Positions 1 through 7,714 of a DNA stretch of 64,000 bases are shown here, piece by piece. How positions within the stretch are numbered: the stretch's first letter is position 1; every line of letters starts with the position of its first letter. A program made the translations under genes and the position numbers. The notes beneath the pieces are model-generated. The model was not told the origin of the DNA, ran no database searches, and saw nothing but the letters and a program-made list of their open reading frames with translations. The DNA comes from Caryophanales bacterium UBA6985 (GTDB lineage Bacteria; Bacillota_I; Bacilli_A; RF39; UBA660), in the NCBI GenBank assembly GCA_002450035.1, contig DJYF01000052.1:1-64000 (forward strand). The letters run 5' to 3'.

Positions 1-168
1 ATACTTGTCATATTTGAAACAATTATTAGTTCATTATTAACATATATAATATCAACATTATTGAGTATTAATCCAGTATTAGTTAAAATTAATATAGACA
101 TTATTTTGTTAATAATAAGTTTTTATATTAAAAATAGTCTAATATTTGGAGGAGTAAATGAAAAATAA
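1..168 (+). CDS. C-terminal end of a membrane protein, possibly GtrA family
   Basis: This frame is open from the window edge to a TAA at 166-168 and gives about 55 residues with two hydrophobic segments. The ending (ISFYIKNSLIF followed by a short polar tail) resembles the end of GtrA-type small membrane proteins, which close with a helix and an aromatic/basic motif of the form RRFVF. GtrA proteins are four-helix membrane proteins that help move lipid-linked sugars. The last 11 bases overlap the next gene and contain its GGAGG ribosome site, so the two are translationally linked. The family call rests on a short tail only and is weak; the existence of a coding end is better supported. Confidence 0.5.
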   Translation: MLVIFETIISSLLTYIISTLLSINPVLVKINIDIILLIISFYIKNSLIFGGVNEK

Positions 169-769
169 AAAATTCTACATTGCAATAATTCTAGCTCTTT
201 TATTTACTATTAATACAGTACTAGTACTATGTGATTATACTGTTCCTTTTGATGATGCTATTCATAATTTAATTACACATCTTTATTGTCCAGCTCTTGA
301 TGTAATAATGCGTATTATTACATTCTTTGCATCAGACATTGTAATTGTTTCAATAGTTGTTTTATCAATGCTTTATTTATTCGTTGAAAATAAAAAGATT
401 AAATCGCTTTTTGTAGGACTTACTATAAGTGCATCTATGTTAACATATTTATTGTTTAATATGATGATTAAAAGAGCAAGACCAATTTATATAAGTATCT
501 TAGAAACAAGATATTCGTATCCATCTGGTCATACAACAGCATCAATTACTATATATGGTTTATTCTTATATATAATTAACAAGGGAAACTATAGTAAGAA
601 AACAAAGAAGATACTTTCATCTATTTGTTTATTCTTTATGGTATTTATTCCTATATCAAGATTATATTTAGGTGCTCACTTTATATCTGATGTAATAGGT
701 GGAATATTACTTGCATCTTTATATATAACTTTATCAACTAATATATACGAAGAATTAACAGAAAAATAA
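158..769 (+). CDS. PAP2-family membrane phosphatase
   Basis: A 203-residue integral membrane protein with the PAP2 (type 2 phosphatidic acid phosphatase) motifs: RARP at residues 106-109, PSGH at 122-125, and SR...H...D with S167, R168, H174 and D178. Enzymes of this family remove phosphate from lipid phosphates such as phosphatidate or undecaprenyl pyrophosphate, with the active site on the outer face of the membrane. Hydrophobic stretches near residues 7-25, 57-76, 84-104, 128-142, 152-166 and 178-195 fit the usual six helices. GGAGG lies seven bases before the ATG. The neighbouring GtrA-like tail would fit a lipid-carrier role; the exact substrate cannot be read from the sequence. Confidence 0.88.
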   Translation: MKNKKFYIAIILALLFTINTVLVLCDYTVPFDDAIHNLITHLYCPALDVIMRIITFFASDIVIVSIVVLSMLYLFVENKKIKSLFVGLTISASMLTYLLFNMMIKRARPIYISILETRYSYPSGHTTASITIYGLFLYIINKGNYSKKTKKILSSICLFFMVFIPISRLYLGAHFISDVIGGILLASLYITLSTNIYEELTEK

Positions 770-793
770 AAGGGATGTTTAAGCATCCTTTTT
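768..793 (+). terminator. Rho-independent terminator
   Basis: A seven-pair stem (771-777 with 784-790) is followed by a T-run. The extended -10 (TGTTATAAT, ending at 803) of the next gene follows directly. Confidence 0.75.
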
Positions 794-825
794 GTGTTAT
801 AATCTTTAAGAAATCAGGTGAAAAC

Positions 826-1341
826 ATGAAAGAAAAAGTAAATGAAGTACTAAACAAAATGAAAGAAATTGGCTATGGCTGGGTAGAACCAAATGGAGTA
901 AAACACTTTAAATCTAAACAAAATTATTTTAAAGAGTTTTATAGAATCATGCCAATTGATAAAATACTTGAGTATAAAGTTGGTACTTGTTTTGAAAGTG
1001 CTAAACTTACAGCTCACTTTTTAAAAGAAAAAGGTATTCCTTCTAAGAGTTATATGATTAATTATACTGATCCAAATAAACTTGCTAAACATACATTTAC
1101 CGTTTGCAATGATGAAGAACACTACTATTTAGTTGAGTCATCATGGGTTAATGAAAAAATAGAGTTTGATAATCTAAATGATTTAATTACATCAGTTATT
1201 AAAAGATATCCAAGAATGTATAAAATAGAAAACTTAGATATGTCTTTAGTACATGTATATGAAATAGATGAAATACCAGATTTAATGAGTCTAGATGAAT
1301 TTGTAAATTTTGCATCTAATAATGAAATCAAAATAAAATAA
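826..1341 (+). CDS. Transglutaminase-like cysteine protease-fold protein
   Basis: A 171-residue soluble protein. A Cys in the context GTCFESA (C55), a His in AKHTF (H89) and an acidic residue in LVESSW (E104) follow the order of the transglutaminase-like Cys-His-Asp/Glu fold, in which the Cys begins a helix after a short loop. Such small proteins act as peptidases, amidases or acyl transferases, and the substrate is unknown. I start at 826 and not at the upstream in-frame ATG (775), because that ATG lies in the preceding terminator while AGGTG sits just before 826 and a TATAAT lies at 798-803. Catalytic role inferred from the motif order only. Confidence 0.6.
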   Translation: MKEKVNEVLNKMKEIGYGWVEPNGVKHFKSKQNYFKEFYRIMPIDKILEYKVGTCFESAKLTAHFLKEKGIPSKSYMINYTDPNKLAKHTFTVCNDEEHYYLVESSWVNEKIEFDNLNDLITSVIKRYPRMYKIENLDMSLVHVYEIDEIPDLMSLDEFVNFASNNEIKIK

Positions 1342-1363
1342 TCACTTTAAGTGATTATTTTTT
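1338..1363 (+). terminator. Rho-independent terminator
   Basis: Stem of AATCAC with GTGATT around a short loop, overlapping the stop codon and followed by T6. Confidence 0.8.
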
Positions 1364-1364
1364 A

Positions 1365-1428
1365 TTATAAAGAGATACAAAAGAATAATAGGGTATGTTT
1401 GGTTGATTTAGGTGCTATCTCTTTATAA
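1365..1428. repeat. 13-bp perfect inverted repeat in an intergenic region
   Basis: TTATAAAGAGATA (1365-1377) is repeated as its exact complement at 1416-1428 with a 38-base loop. On the - strand, GAAAGGAGG (1433-1441), a perfect ribosome-binding consensus, lies just 5' of the hairpin, but no ATG, GTG or TTG follows at a usable distance. I see no open frame that uses it. The rest of the 190-base gap between the two genes holds only the promoter of the next gene (near 1505-1516). Confidence 0.6.
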
Positions 1429-1532
1429 TTCTTCCTCCTTTCAAGTACTATTAAATCATTAACATATGTTTAAAAATGTCGTTTTTTGTCGCTTTTATCT
1501 AATTTGTGATAAAATAAACATAAGGTGATACT

Positions 1533-2051
1533 ATGAAATACTTAGTAATATCTGATATTCATGGAATTAATGAATATATGAGTGAGTTTGAAAGTATTGT
1601 TTCAAGAGAAAAACCAGATAAAATAATTTTACTAGGGGATCTTTTATTTCATGGATATGGTTATGATTCCGACAATTTTATTGTAGCTGAAACTCTTAAC
1701 TTATATAAAGATAAAATAATAGGTATAAGAGGTAATAACGATATATCTTATGATGAACTAAGTTTAGAGTTTCCACTTGATGATTATATTAAGATGGTTA
1801 TTAAAGACAAAGTATTTATATTTACGCATGGACATATTTATAATGAATATAACATGCCTTTTAAAGCAGATTATCTCGTCATGGGACATACACATAAATG
1901 TGGAATTAAAAGAATAGGGGATTTAGTAATTGCTAACCCAGGATCAATAAGTTTACCAAGGGGAGGAACTCCTCACTCATATATGATAATAGATGATATA
2001 ATAACTATAAAAGATATAGATGGAAAAGTAATCGAGGAAGTGAGTATATGA
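1533..2051 (+). CDS. yfcE: YfcE/MJ0936-type metallophosphoesterase
   Basis: A 172-residue single-domain calcineurin-like phosphoesterase. The metal-binding blocks appear in order: SDIHG (residues 7-11), GDLLFHG (35-41), GNND (about 67-70), THGH (about 98-101) and GHTH (about 117-120). The family hydrolyses phosphodiesters with two metal ions, and YfcE-type members are small cytosolic enzymes of unsettled natural substrate. The ribosome site is AAGGTGAT. The stop overlaps the start of the next gene (ATGA), so the two are co-translated. Confidence 0.88.
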   Translation: MKYLVISDIHGINEYMSEFESIVSREKPDKIILLGDLLFHGYGYDSDNFIVAETLNLYKDKIIGIRGNNDISYDELSLEFPLDDYIKMVIKDKVFIFTHGHIYNEYNMPFKADYLVMGHTHKCGIKRIGDLVIANPGSISLPRGGTPHSYMIIDDIITIKDIDGKVIEEVSI

Positions 2052-2521
2052 AAATTGATCATCAAACATTTGTTAAAAACTTTTTTTCTAAAATGGAAAA
2101 ATACTATGACGAAGTAGAAATGCAAAAACTATTAAACATTGTTGAAGAAATTGAAAGTAAACAAACTATGTCTGTTGAAGAGGCAATAGACATAGTATCA
2201 AAAATGAAACTACGTGATAGACATACAGCTATTGCTCTTGCTATTATTTATCAAAAACCAATGGCTTATATTATTCTTCAAAATACAACAGATATGTTAA
2301 TACCTACAGAAGTAGAAAAACTAAAGAATAGTATTACTAACAAAACAGAAGATGAATTCTTTAAAGGTTATACTAACTATGACTATTATTGTTTAAAAAG
2401 AAGTATAGCAGATGATGCATTAGATGAACTTGATAATCCAATCTGGGATATAGAAAAAGAGATATTATTTCATTTTGTTCAATATAAAGAAGGTAAGAGA
2501 GGAAAAGTCTTATCAAAGTAA
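2048..2521 (+). CDS. Hypothetical protein, co-translated with yfcE
   Basis: A 157-residue soluble, largely helical and acidic protein that I do not recognise. It has no signal peptide or membrane segment and no cysteine cluster. The start overlaps the yfcE stop by four bases (ATGA), which makes the frame convincing and ties its expression to the phosphoesterase. A function related to YfcE is only an inference from that coupling. Confidence 0.7.
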   Translation: MKIDHQTFVKNFFSKMEKYYDEVEMQKLLNIVEEIESKQTMSVEEAIDIVSKMKLRDRHTAIALAIIYQKPMAYIILQNTTDMLIPTEVEKLKNSITNKTEDEFFKGYTNYDYYCLKRSIADDALDELDNPIWDIEKEILFHFVQYKEGKRGKVLSK

Positions 2522-2581
2522 GAGTATAATATTTAATAAATAGTTTACTTGTGATATTCTATTGATAGCGGAGGAAAAAAT

Positions 2582-3151
2582 ATGATGGCATTAGAAACAT
2601 TCTTAATTGTATTTTTAGTATTCTTTTTTATAGTTCCACTTGGACTTGCAATTATTGCTATAATTGGAGAATACAAAATGTTTGAAAAAGCAGGAGTAGA
2701 AGGTTGGAAAGCAATTATTCCTTTATACAACGTATATGTTGCTGGAACAGAAGTAGGAAAATTAAACTCTGGATGGGGGCTAGCTGCTTTGATAGGTATA
2801 TTAGTTCCAATTGTTGGTCCAATTATAACTTTATGTGCAACTATTAATATTAACTATGCTGTTGCAAAGAAATTTGGAGCAGATGATGTAGGAGTAATAC
2901 TTACAATTATTTTTGCACCAATCATGTACTGTGTATATGGATTTGGTAAAGCAACATATAGAAGAAATGTTGATGTTCCTGAACATGGTTTATTTGGAGG
3001 AGTTATTTCATCTGTAAATGGTACAAATTATACTAGAACAAATGAAAATACTACTAAAGAAGCAAGTGGTAATAAATTTTGTCCAAGCTGTGGTTCACCA
3101 GTTAAATCAACTGATAAATTCTGCAAATCATGTGGTAATCCATTAAAATAA
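2582..3151 (+). CDS. DUF5684-like membrane protein with C-terminal zinc ribbon
   Basis: A 189-residue protein with an N-terminal helix (residues 6-28), the block KAGVEGWKAIIPLYNVY (about 37-53), two further hydrophobic segments (about 63-85 and 100-118), and a C-terminal zinc ribbon with CPSC (about 165-168) and CKSCG (about 181-185). The membrane part matches the DUF5684 pattern, in which an aromatic-rich IPxYN loop joins helices. The short ribbon is of the kind often fused to bacterial membrane proteins. Function is unknown. The gene has its own GGAGG and a terminator straight after it. Confidence 0.75.
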   Translation: MMALETFLIVFLVFFFIVPLGLAIIAIIGEYKMFEKAGVEGWKAIIPLYNVYVAGTEVGKLNSGWGLAALIGILVPIVGPIITLCATININYAVAKKFGADDVGVILTIIFAPIMYCVYGFGKATYRRNVDVPEHGLFGGVISSVNGTNYTRTNENTTKEASGNKFCPSCGSPVKSTDKFCKSCGNPLK

Positions 3152-3176
3152 ACTCGAATTAATCGAGTTTTTTTTA
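3151..3176 (+). terminator. Rho-independent terminator
   Basis: AACTCGA pairs with TCGAGTT around a five-base loop, followed by T8. Confidence 0.85.
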
Positions 3177-3199
3177 TATAATATTTTTGGGTGATAATT

Positions 3200-3859
3200 A
3201 TGAATATATTATTAACAGGAGCTTCCTCTGGATTAGGAATAGTAGTTGCTCGTAAATTATTAGAAAAAGGTAACTTTGTAATACTTCATTATTTTAATAA
3301 TAAAACCGAGCTTGAAAAACTACATGAAGAATTCTTAGATAGATCTCTTCTTTATAAATGTGATTTAAGAAGTGAAGCTGAAATACATGAAATGTATGAA
3401 GAATTAAAAAATATGAAAATTGATGTTTTAATTAATAATGCAGCAATTGATAATAATACACCAATTGAGGATAAAACAGTAGATTCATTTATTAATGTTT
3501 ATAAAACTAATTTAATTGGACCATTTATGTTAATAAAATACTTTGGTAATGATATTAATTCTAGATATGGTTCTATTATTAATATCTCAAGTGATAATGC
3601 AATTGATTCATATGATGAACAAACTATTGAATATGATTGTTCTAAAGCTAGTCTTAATTTACTTACTAAATGTTTTTCTAAAAAGTTTAGTAAAACTAAA
3701 ATAAATGCTCTATGCTTTGGATGGCTTGATACTAAAATGAATAATATACCTGATGATATTAGAAATCTAATAGACTTCTATCCTTTAGATAAAGCTGCTG
3801 AAGATATTATTAATTTAATAGATACTAAAGAAACAGGAAAAATAATTATTAAACGTTAA
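3200..3859 (+). CDS. Short-chain dehydrogenase/reductase (SDR), FabG-like
   Basis: A 219-residue Rossmann-fold oxidoreductase. TGASSGLG near residues 6-13 is the NAD(P)-binding glycine motif, NNAA (about 82-85) is the usual SDR block, NISSD follows, and YDCSK carries the catalytic Tyr-x-x-x-Lys. At 219 residues it is slightly shorter than typical 240-250-residue members. It could act as a 3-oxoacyl-ACP reductase or on another carbonyl; no fatty-acid genes lie nearby to decide. The start is the ATG at 3200, with GGGTGAT as ribosome site; the in-frame GTG at 3191 is part of that site. Confidence 0.85.
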   Translation: MNILLTGASSGLGIVVARKLLEKGNFVILHYFNNKTELEKLHEEFLDRSLLYKCDLRSEAEIHEMYEELKNMKIDVLINNAAIDNNTPIEDKTVDSFINVYKTNLIGPFMLIKYFGNDINSRYGSIINISSDNAIDSYDEQTIEYDCSKASLNLLTKCFSKKFSKTKINALCFGWLDTKMNNIPDDIRNLIDFYPLDKAAEDIINLIDTKETGKIIIKR

Positions 3860-3860
3860 A

Positions 3861-3889
3861 TTGAGAAAACGCATCTTATGTGTTAATAT
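3861..3889 (+). promoter_or_regulatory. Strong promoter for the amidoligase gene
   Basis: TTGAGA (3861-3866), a 17-base spacer and TAATAT (3884-3889). The predicted start of transcription falls inside the hairpin at 3890-3910. Confidence 0.6.
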
Positions 3890-3914
3890 AACTCCTTGAA
3901 GAAAGGAGTTTTTA
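3890..3914 (+). terminator. Terminator hairpin whose right arm is the next gene's ribosome site
   Basis: AACTCCTT (3890-3897) pairs with AAGGAGTT (3903-3910), followed by a T-run. AAGGAG is also the ribosome site for the ATG at 3916. Readthrough RNA from upstream would hide the site; RNA from the promoter at 3861-3889 would begin inside the left arm and leave it free. Confidence 0.7.
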
Positions 3915-3915
3915 T

Positions 3916-4899
3916 ATGGAATTTAGTAAAAAGAATAATACTTTATTTTCGTACCTTAGTCCAAAGGAAAAAGAAGATATCATAAAAGATATAAAGTCTA
4001 CATTAGTATCATTTAGATATTTTCTTGGTCTTCCTAAAGATGTTACATTTGGTTTAGAAGTTGAATATGATGAATTATCCAGGGAAGAAGTTAATGCTTT
4101 TTTACATTCTGTCGCTCCTTTATGGTATCCAACTCCAGAAACATCTCTTCCTCAAGGTGGAGAAGTTACATCTCCTGTTTTAACTGATAAATTTTCTACA
4201 TGGATTGATCTTAAAAATCTTTGTTCTTTTTTAAGAATTGCAGGAGCAACTACAAAAGATGGAGTTGGTTCTCACATTCATGTTGGTGTTGCAAATACTT
4301 TAGGAAATAATGAATATTCTTGGTTAAACTTCATTAAGAAGTGGATTATATATGAAGGTGTAATATTTCGTTTTACAAATGGCGAAAGTGTTACTCCAAG
4401 AGCTAACTATAATAGTCATTGTTATCCAATTGCTCTTGATTTATATGATATGTTACTTAATAGTGAAGGTGATATTAATTTAGATACTTTAAATAGAATA
4501 ATTCCTTATGATAGATTTCAATCGGTTAACTTTAAAAATGTTAAATGGCAAAATCTAAAAGACAATAATACTTTTAATACAATAGAACTTAGAAGTCCAA
4601 ATGGTACTATAGAAGAGGCTATCTGGCAAAATAATGTTAACTTCTTTGTGAGATTTTTACTATCTTGTACCAAAGAACAAGATGAAGAATATATTAAATA
4701 TGCTTTAAGAAAAATGGATAATGTTTATAACTACGGAGACTACTTTAAAATTGATATAGATAAAGTATTCAAATTAGTAGACGATATATTTAACAATGAA
4801 TTAGATAAAGTATATTTTTTAAGACAATATATTAAAGATGAAGAAGAGTTACGAGAAGAAGGAATCAAACTTACAAAATCATTTGTAAAAGAAAAGTAA
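3916..4899 (+). CDS. Amidoligase-family enzyme (COOH-NH2 ligase fold)
   Basis: A 327-residue protein with the pattern of the putative amidoligase family, relatives of glutamate-cysteine ligase and glutamine synthetase: FGLEVEYD (about residues 43-50, the paired metal-binding glutamates), GGEVTSPVLT (about 77-86), SHIHVGV (about 116-122) and ELRSPNGT (about 224-231). Such enzymes use ATP to join a carboxylate to an amine. Family members in bacteria are often linked to peptide tagging or modified peptidoglycan, with substrates mostly unknown. Here it stands alone behind its own promoter. The family call is from motifs; the substrate is not inferable. Confidence 0.7.
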   Translation: MEFSKKNNTLFSYLSPKEKEDIIKDIKSTLVSFRYFLGLPKDVTFGLEVEYDELSREEVNAFLHSVAPLWYPTPETSLPQGGEVTSPVLTDKFSTWIDLKNLCSFLRIAGATTKDGVGSHIHVGVANTLGNNEYSWLNFIKKWIIYEGVIFRFTNGESVTPRANYNSHCYPIALDLYDMLLNSEGDINLDTLNRIIPYDRFQSVNFKNVKWQNLKDNNTFNTIELRSPNGTIEEAIWQNNVNFFVRFLLSCTKEQDEEYIKYALRKMDNVYNYGDYFKIDIDKVFKLVDDIFNNELDKVYFLRQYIKDEEELREEGIKLTKSFVKEK

Positions 4900-4934
4900 T
4901 GTGATATATTATATTTATTGTTGGAGGTGTCTAT

Positions 4935-5291
4935 ATGGAAAAAGCAAATGCTTATGATTATTTAGAAAAAGAAGTTACTGTAGAAATTGATAGAAAGTTA
5001 GGAAGTCTACATCCTAAACATGGATTTATGTATATGGTTAACTATGGTTTTATACCAAATACTGTATCTGGTGATGGAGAAGAATTAGATGCATATTTAC
5101 TTGGGGTATATGAACCAGTTGATTCATATAAAGGATATGTAATTGCAGTAATTCATAGAACAAACGATGACGATGATAAACTAGTTGTTGTACCTAAAGA
5201 CAAATATTATTCAGATGATGCTATTCGTGCATTAACAGAATTTCAAGAAAGATTCTTCGAGTCTGAAATTATTAGAAAGAGAACAAGATAA
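4935..5291 (+). CDS. ppa: Short family I inorganic pyrophosphatase
   Basis: A 118-residue cytosolic protein. The segment with KHGFMYMVNYGFIPNT followed by DGEELDAYLLG (about residues 51-61) matches the active-site signature of soluble pyrophosphatases (D-x-D/E-x-x-D), and DDDDKLVVVPKD (about 80-91) corresponds to the later acidic/lysine block. It would hydrolyse pyrophosphate to two phosphates. It is much shorter than the usual 165-180-residue enzymes and lacks most of the N-terminal strand region, yet the ends are clean: GGAGGTG before the ATG and a terminator after the stop. Activity on other diphosphates is possible. Confidence 0.78.
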   Translation: MEKANAYDYLEKEVTVEIDRKLGSLHPKHGFMYMVNYGFIPNTVSGDGEELDAYLLGVYEPVDSYKGYVIAVIHRTNDDDDKLVVVPKDKYYSDDAIRALTEFQERFFESEIIRKRTR

Positions 5292-5315
5292 TTTTTTAAA
5301 AAAATTATCTTTTTT
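5287..5315 (+). terminator. Rho-independent terminator
   Basis: GATAATTTTTT pairs with AAAAAATTATC, followed by T-run. A TGCTATAAT extended -10 (to 5326) follows. Confidence 0.8.
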
Positions 5316-5353
5316 CATGCTATAATTTTAATGTAATATAGGAGGGTAAAGAA

Positions 5354-6799
5354 ATGAAATATGATTTAATTGTCGTTGGAATGGGACCAAGTGCAGCATT
5401 TTTAGCATATGAACTAATTCAACTTGGTAATCATAAAAACGTTTTATTAATAGACCAAGGTAAAAATATAAAGAATAGAGTTTGTCCAATTGAAAAAACA
5501 GGTAAGTGTATGAAATGTAAACCATTTTGTAATATCACATGTGGTTTTTCAGGAGCAGGAGCATTTTCTGATGGAAAACTTCTTTCATACCATATGTCTT
5601 CCCTTGGCAATAGTGACGAAATGTATCTAGGTGGAAATGGAGGAGGTTACGTTAAAGAGTATTTAAGTGAAGAGGAAATTAAAGACTTACTTGTATACAC
5701 TGATAACGTATATCTAGACTTTGGAGCAGATACTCATCTTGAAGGCATGGAATATGTTAAAGAGATAAGAGAATTACAAGATAAGGCAGCAGAAGTAAAT
5801 TTATCACTTGTATCTTGTCCAATTAGACATTTAGGAACAGAAAAAGCTCATATTCTTTATACTAAGATTCAAGATTATCTTGAAGAACATGGTATAAATA
5901 TGATGTATGAAACTGAAGTAAAAGATTTAATAATCGAAGATAATGTTATAAAAGGTGTTAAGATTAAACATAATAGATATAATGAAACAGAAGAGGTATT
6001 CGGTAATGAAGTAGTTCTTGCTGTTGGTAGAAAAGGTGCATCGTGGTTAAGTGATATGTGTAAGGTTCATAATATCAAAACTAAGATAGGTGCCGTTGAT
6101 ATAGGTATTCGTTATGAATTACCAGATGAGGTAATGAAAGATATTAATAAATATATGTATGAAGGAAAGTTCATAGGTCGTCTTGATCCATACGGAGATA
6201 AGGTAAGAACCTTCTGTCAAAATCCAAGTGGATTTGTATCTGCAGAAGTATATGATAATGGTCTTACTCTAGTAAATGGTCATTCATACAAAGACAAAAA
6301 GAGTACTAATACTAATCTTGCGATTTTAGTTACACATCACTTCACAACACCATTTGATAAACCAATTGAATTTGGTGAGAATGTAGCAAGAAACCTAAAT
6401 AGTTTAGCAAATGGAACAGTCATGGTTCAACGTCTTGGTGATATCTACCGAGGAGGAAGAACTTGGCAAGAAACACTTGAGAAAAACTCAGTTGTTCCAA
6501 CTTTAAAAGGAGCAGTTGCTGGAGACTTAACTTATTCACTTGGTTATAGAACTGTAACAGATATACTTAATTTTATAAAAGCAGTAGACAAAGTTGTACC
6601 TGGATTTGCATCTCCTGATAATCTTTTATATGGACCTGAAATAAAATTCTATAGTAACGAGGTAGTACTTAATAATAGATTTGAAACAAGTGTAAAAGGT
6701 CTTTATTCAATAGGTGATGGAGGAGGACTTACAACAGGTTTAATGATGGCATCTGCATCAGGAGTAAAACTTGCACGTATTATTTCGGAAGAAAAGTAG
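5354..6799 (+). CDS. FAD-dependent dehydrogenase, COG2509 type
   Basis: A 481-residue flavoprotein. The N-terminal GMGPSAAFLAYEL (about residues 8-20) is the FAD-binding Rossmann motif; FSGAGAFSDGKL (about 65-76) and VLAVGRKGASWL (about 215-226) are hallmarks of the BaiN/HI0933-related group to which COG2509 belongs; IGDGGGLTTG near residue 452 is the C-terminal FAD-binding block. A cysteine cluster (CPIEKTGKCMKCKPFC, about 43-58, plus C61) near the N-terminus may bind a metal or iron-sulfur centre, which is my inference. The substrate is unknown. GGAGG precedes the ATG. Confidence 0.85.
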   Translation: MKYDLIVVGMGPSAAFLAYELIQLGNHKNVLLIDQGKNIKNRVCPIEKTGKCMKCKPFCNITCGFSGAGAFSDGKLLSYHMSSLGNSDEMYLGGNGGGYVKEYLSEEEIKDLLVYTDNVYLDFGADTHLEGMEYVKEIRELQDKAAEVNLSLVSCPIRHLGTEKAHILYTKIQDYLEEHGINMMYETEVKDLIIEDNVIKGVKIKHNRYNETEEVFGNEVVLAVGRKGASWLSDMCKVHNIKTKIGAVDIGIRYELPDEVMKDINKYMYEGKFIGRLDPYGDKVRTFCQNPSGFVSAEVYDNGLTLVNGHSYKDKKSTNTNLAILVTHHFTTPFDKPIEFGENVARNLNSLANGTVMVQRLGDIYRGGRTWQETLEKNSVVPTLKGAVAGDLTYSLGYRTVTDILNFIKAVDKVVPGFASPDNLLYGPEIKFYSNEVVLNNRFETSVKGLYSIGDGGGLTTGLMMASASGVKLARIISEEK

Positions 6800-6817
6800 T
6801 TAATACTTTTCTTTTTT
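6791..6817 (+). terminator. Rho-independent terminator
   Basis: GAAAAGTA pairs with TACTTTTC across the stop codon, then T6. A second, weaker hairpin (GGTTTA with TAAACC, 6822-6847) follows. Confidence 0.75.
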
Positions 6818-6886
6818 AATGGGTTTATTAACTGGTCTTTTTAAACCATTTATTGTATTATAGGGAATAACAAGTGAAGTGATTAA

Positions 6887-7699
6887 ATGAAAAAGTTAAA
6901 AAAAATATATGTTGAAGTTACTAATGCCTGTAATTTATCATGTGATTTTTGTATTAAAAATGATCGTGATTTATCATTTATAAGTGATGATGATTTTTCT
7001 AATACATTAGATAAGATTAAAGACTATACAGACTATATTTATATGCATGTCATGGGAGAACCTACAATGCACCCTCATATTAATAATCTTATTAATATTG
7101 CTCATGATAAAGGACTATTTGTTAATCTAACAACAAATGGTTATCTAATAGATAAAATAAAAGATAATAAAAATATAAGACAAATAAATATATCACTTCA
7201 TTCATTTGATCCTAAATACAAAAAAACATTAGAAGAATATATGAGTAATATATTTAGTTCTATTGATGAGTTATCAAAGAATACATATATATCACTTCGT
7301 ATATGGACTAAAAGTAAATACTCATCTGAAATACTAGACTTAATAAATAATAGATATAATACTTCTATAAAACTAGAAGATATAAAAAGAAATATAACTA
7401 TAAAAGAAAACATTTTTATGAGTACAAACGAAGAATTTATTTGGCCAGATTTAAATAATCACTACTATGAAGAGGAAGGCACTTGTTATGCTCTTAAAGA
7501 CCATATAGCAATACTTGTAGATGGAACAATTACTCCTTGTTGCCTAGACTCAAAAGGGGTAATTAACCTAGGTAATATAAGAAACAATACCCTGGGTGAT
7601 GTATTTAATAGTACACGAGTGCAACTAATGCAAGAAGGTTTTAAAAATAATAGAAAAATAGAACCACTCTGCAAACACTGTAAATATTATATTAAATAG
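6887..7699 (+). CDS. Radical SAM/SPASM-type protein
   Basis: A 270-residue radical SAM enzyme. CNLSCDFC (about residues 14-21) is the CxxxCxxC site that holds the 4Fe-4S cluster which cleaves S-adenosylmethionine; MGEPTMHP (about 56-63) is the usual GEP-like block. The C-terminus has a Cys-rich region (CCLDSKG about 223-229; CKHCKYY about 262-268) typical of SPASM or twitch auxiliary-cluster domains. Many such proteins modify peptides or enzymes, but no small precursor peptide is visible beside it. The next gene starts 15 bases downstream and is probably co-transcribed. The reaction is unknown. Confidence 0.85.
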   Translation: MKKLKKIYVEVTNACNLSCDFCIKNDRDLSFISDDDFSNTLDKIKDYTDYIYMHVMGEPTMHPHINNLINIAHDKGLFVNLTTNGYLIDKIKDNKNIRQINISLHSFDPKYKKTLEEYMSNIFSSIDELSKNTYISLRIWTKSKYSSEILDLINNRYNTSIKLEDIKRNITIKENIFMSTNEEFIWPDLNNHYYEEEGTCYALKDHIAILVDGTITPCCLDSKGVINLGNIRNNTLGDVFNSTRVQLMQEGFKNNRKIEPLCKHCKYYIK

Positions 7700-7714
7700 A
7701 AAGATTAGGTAAAT

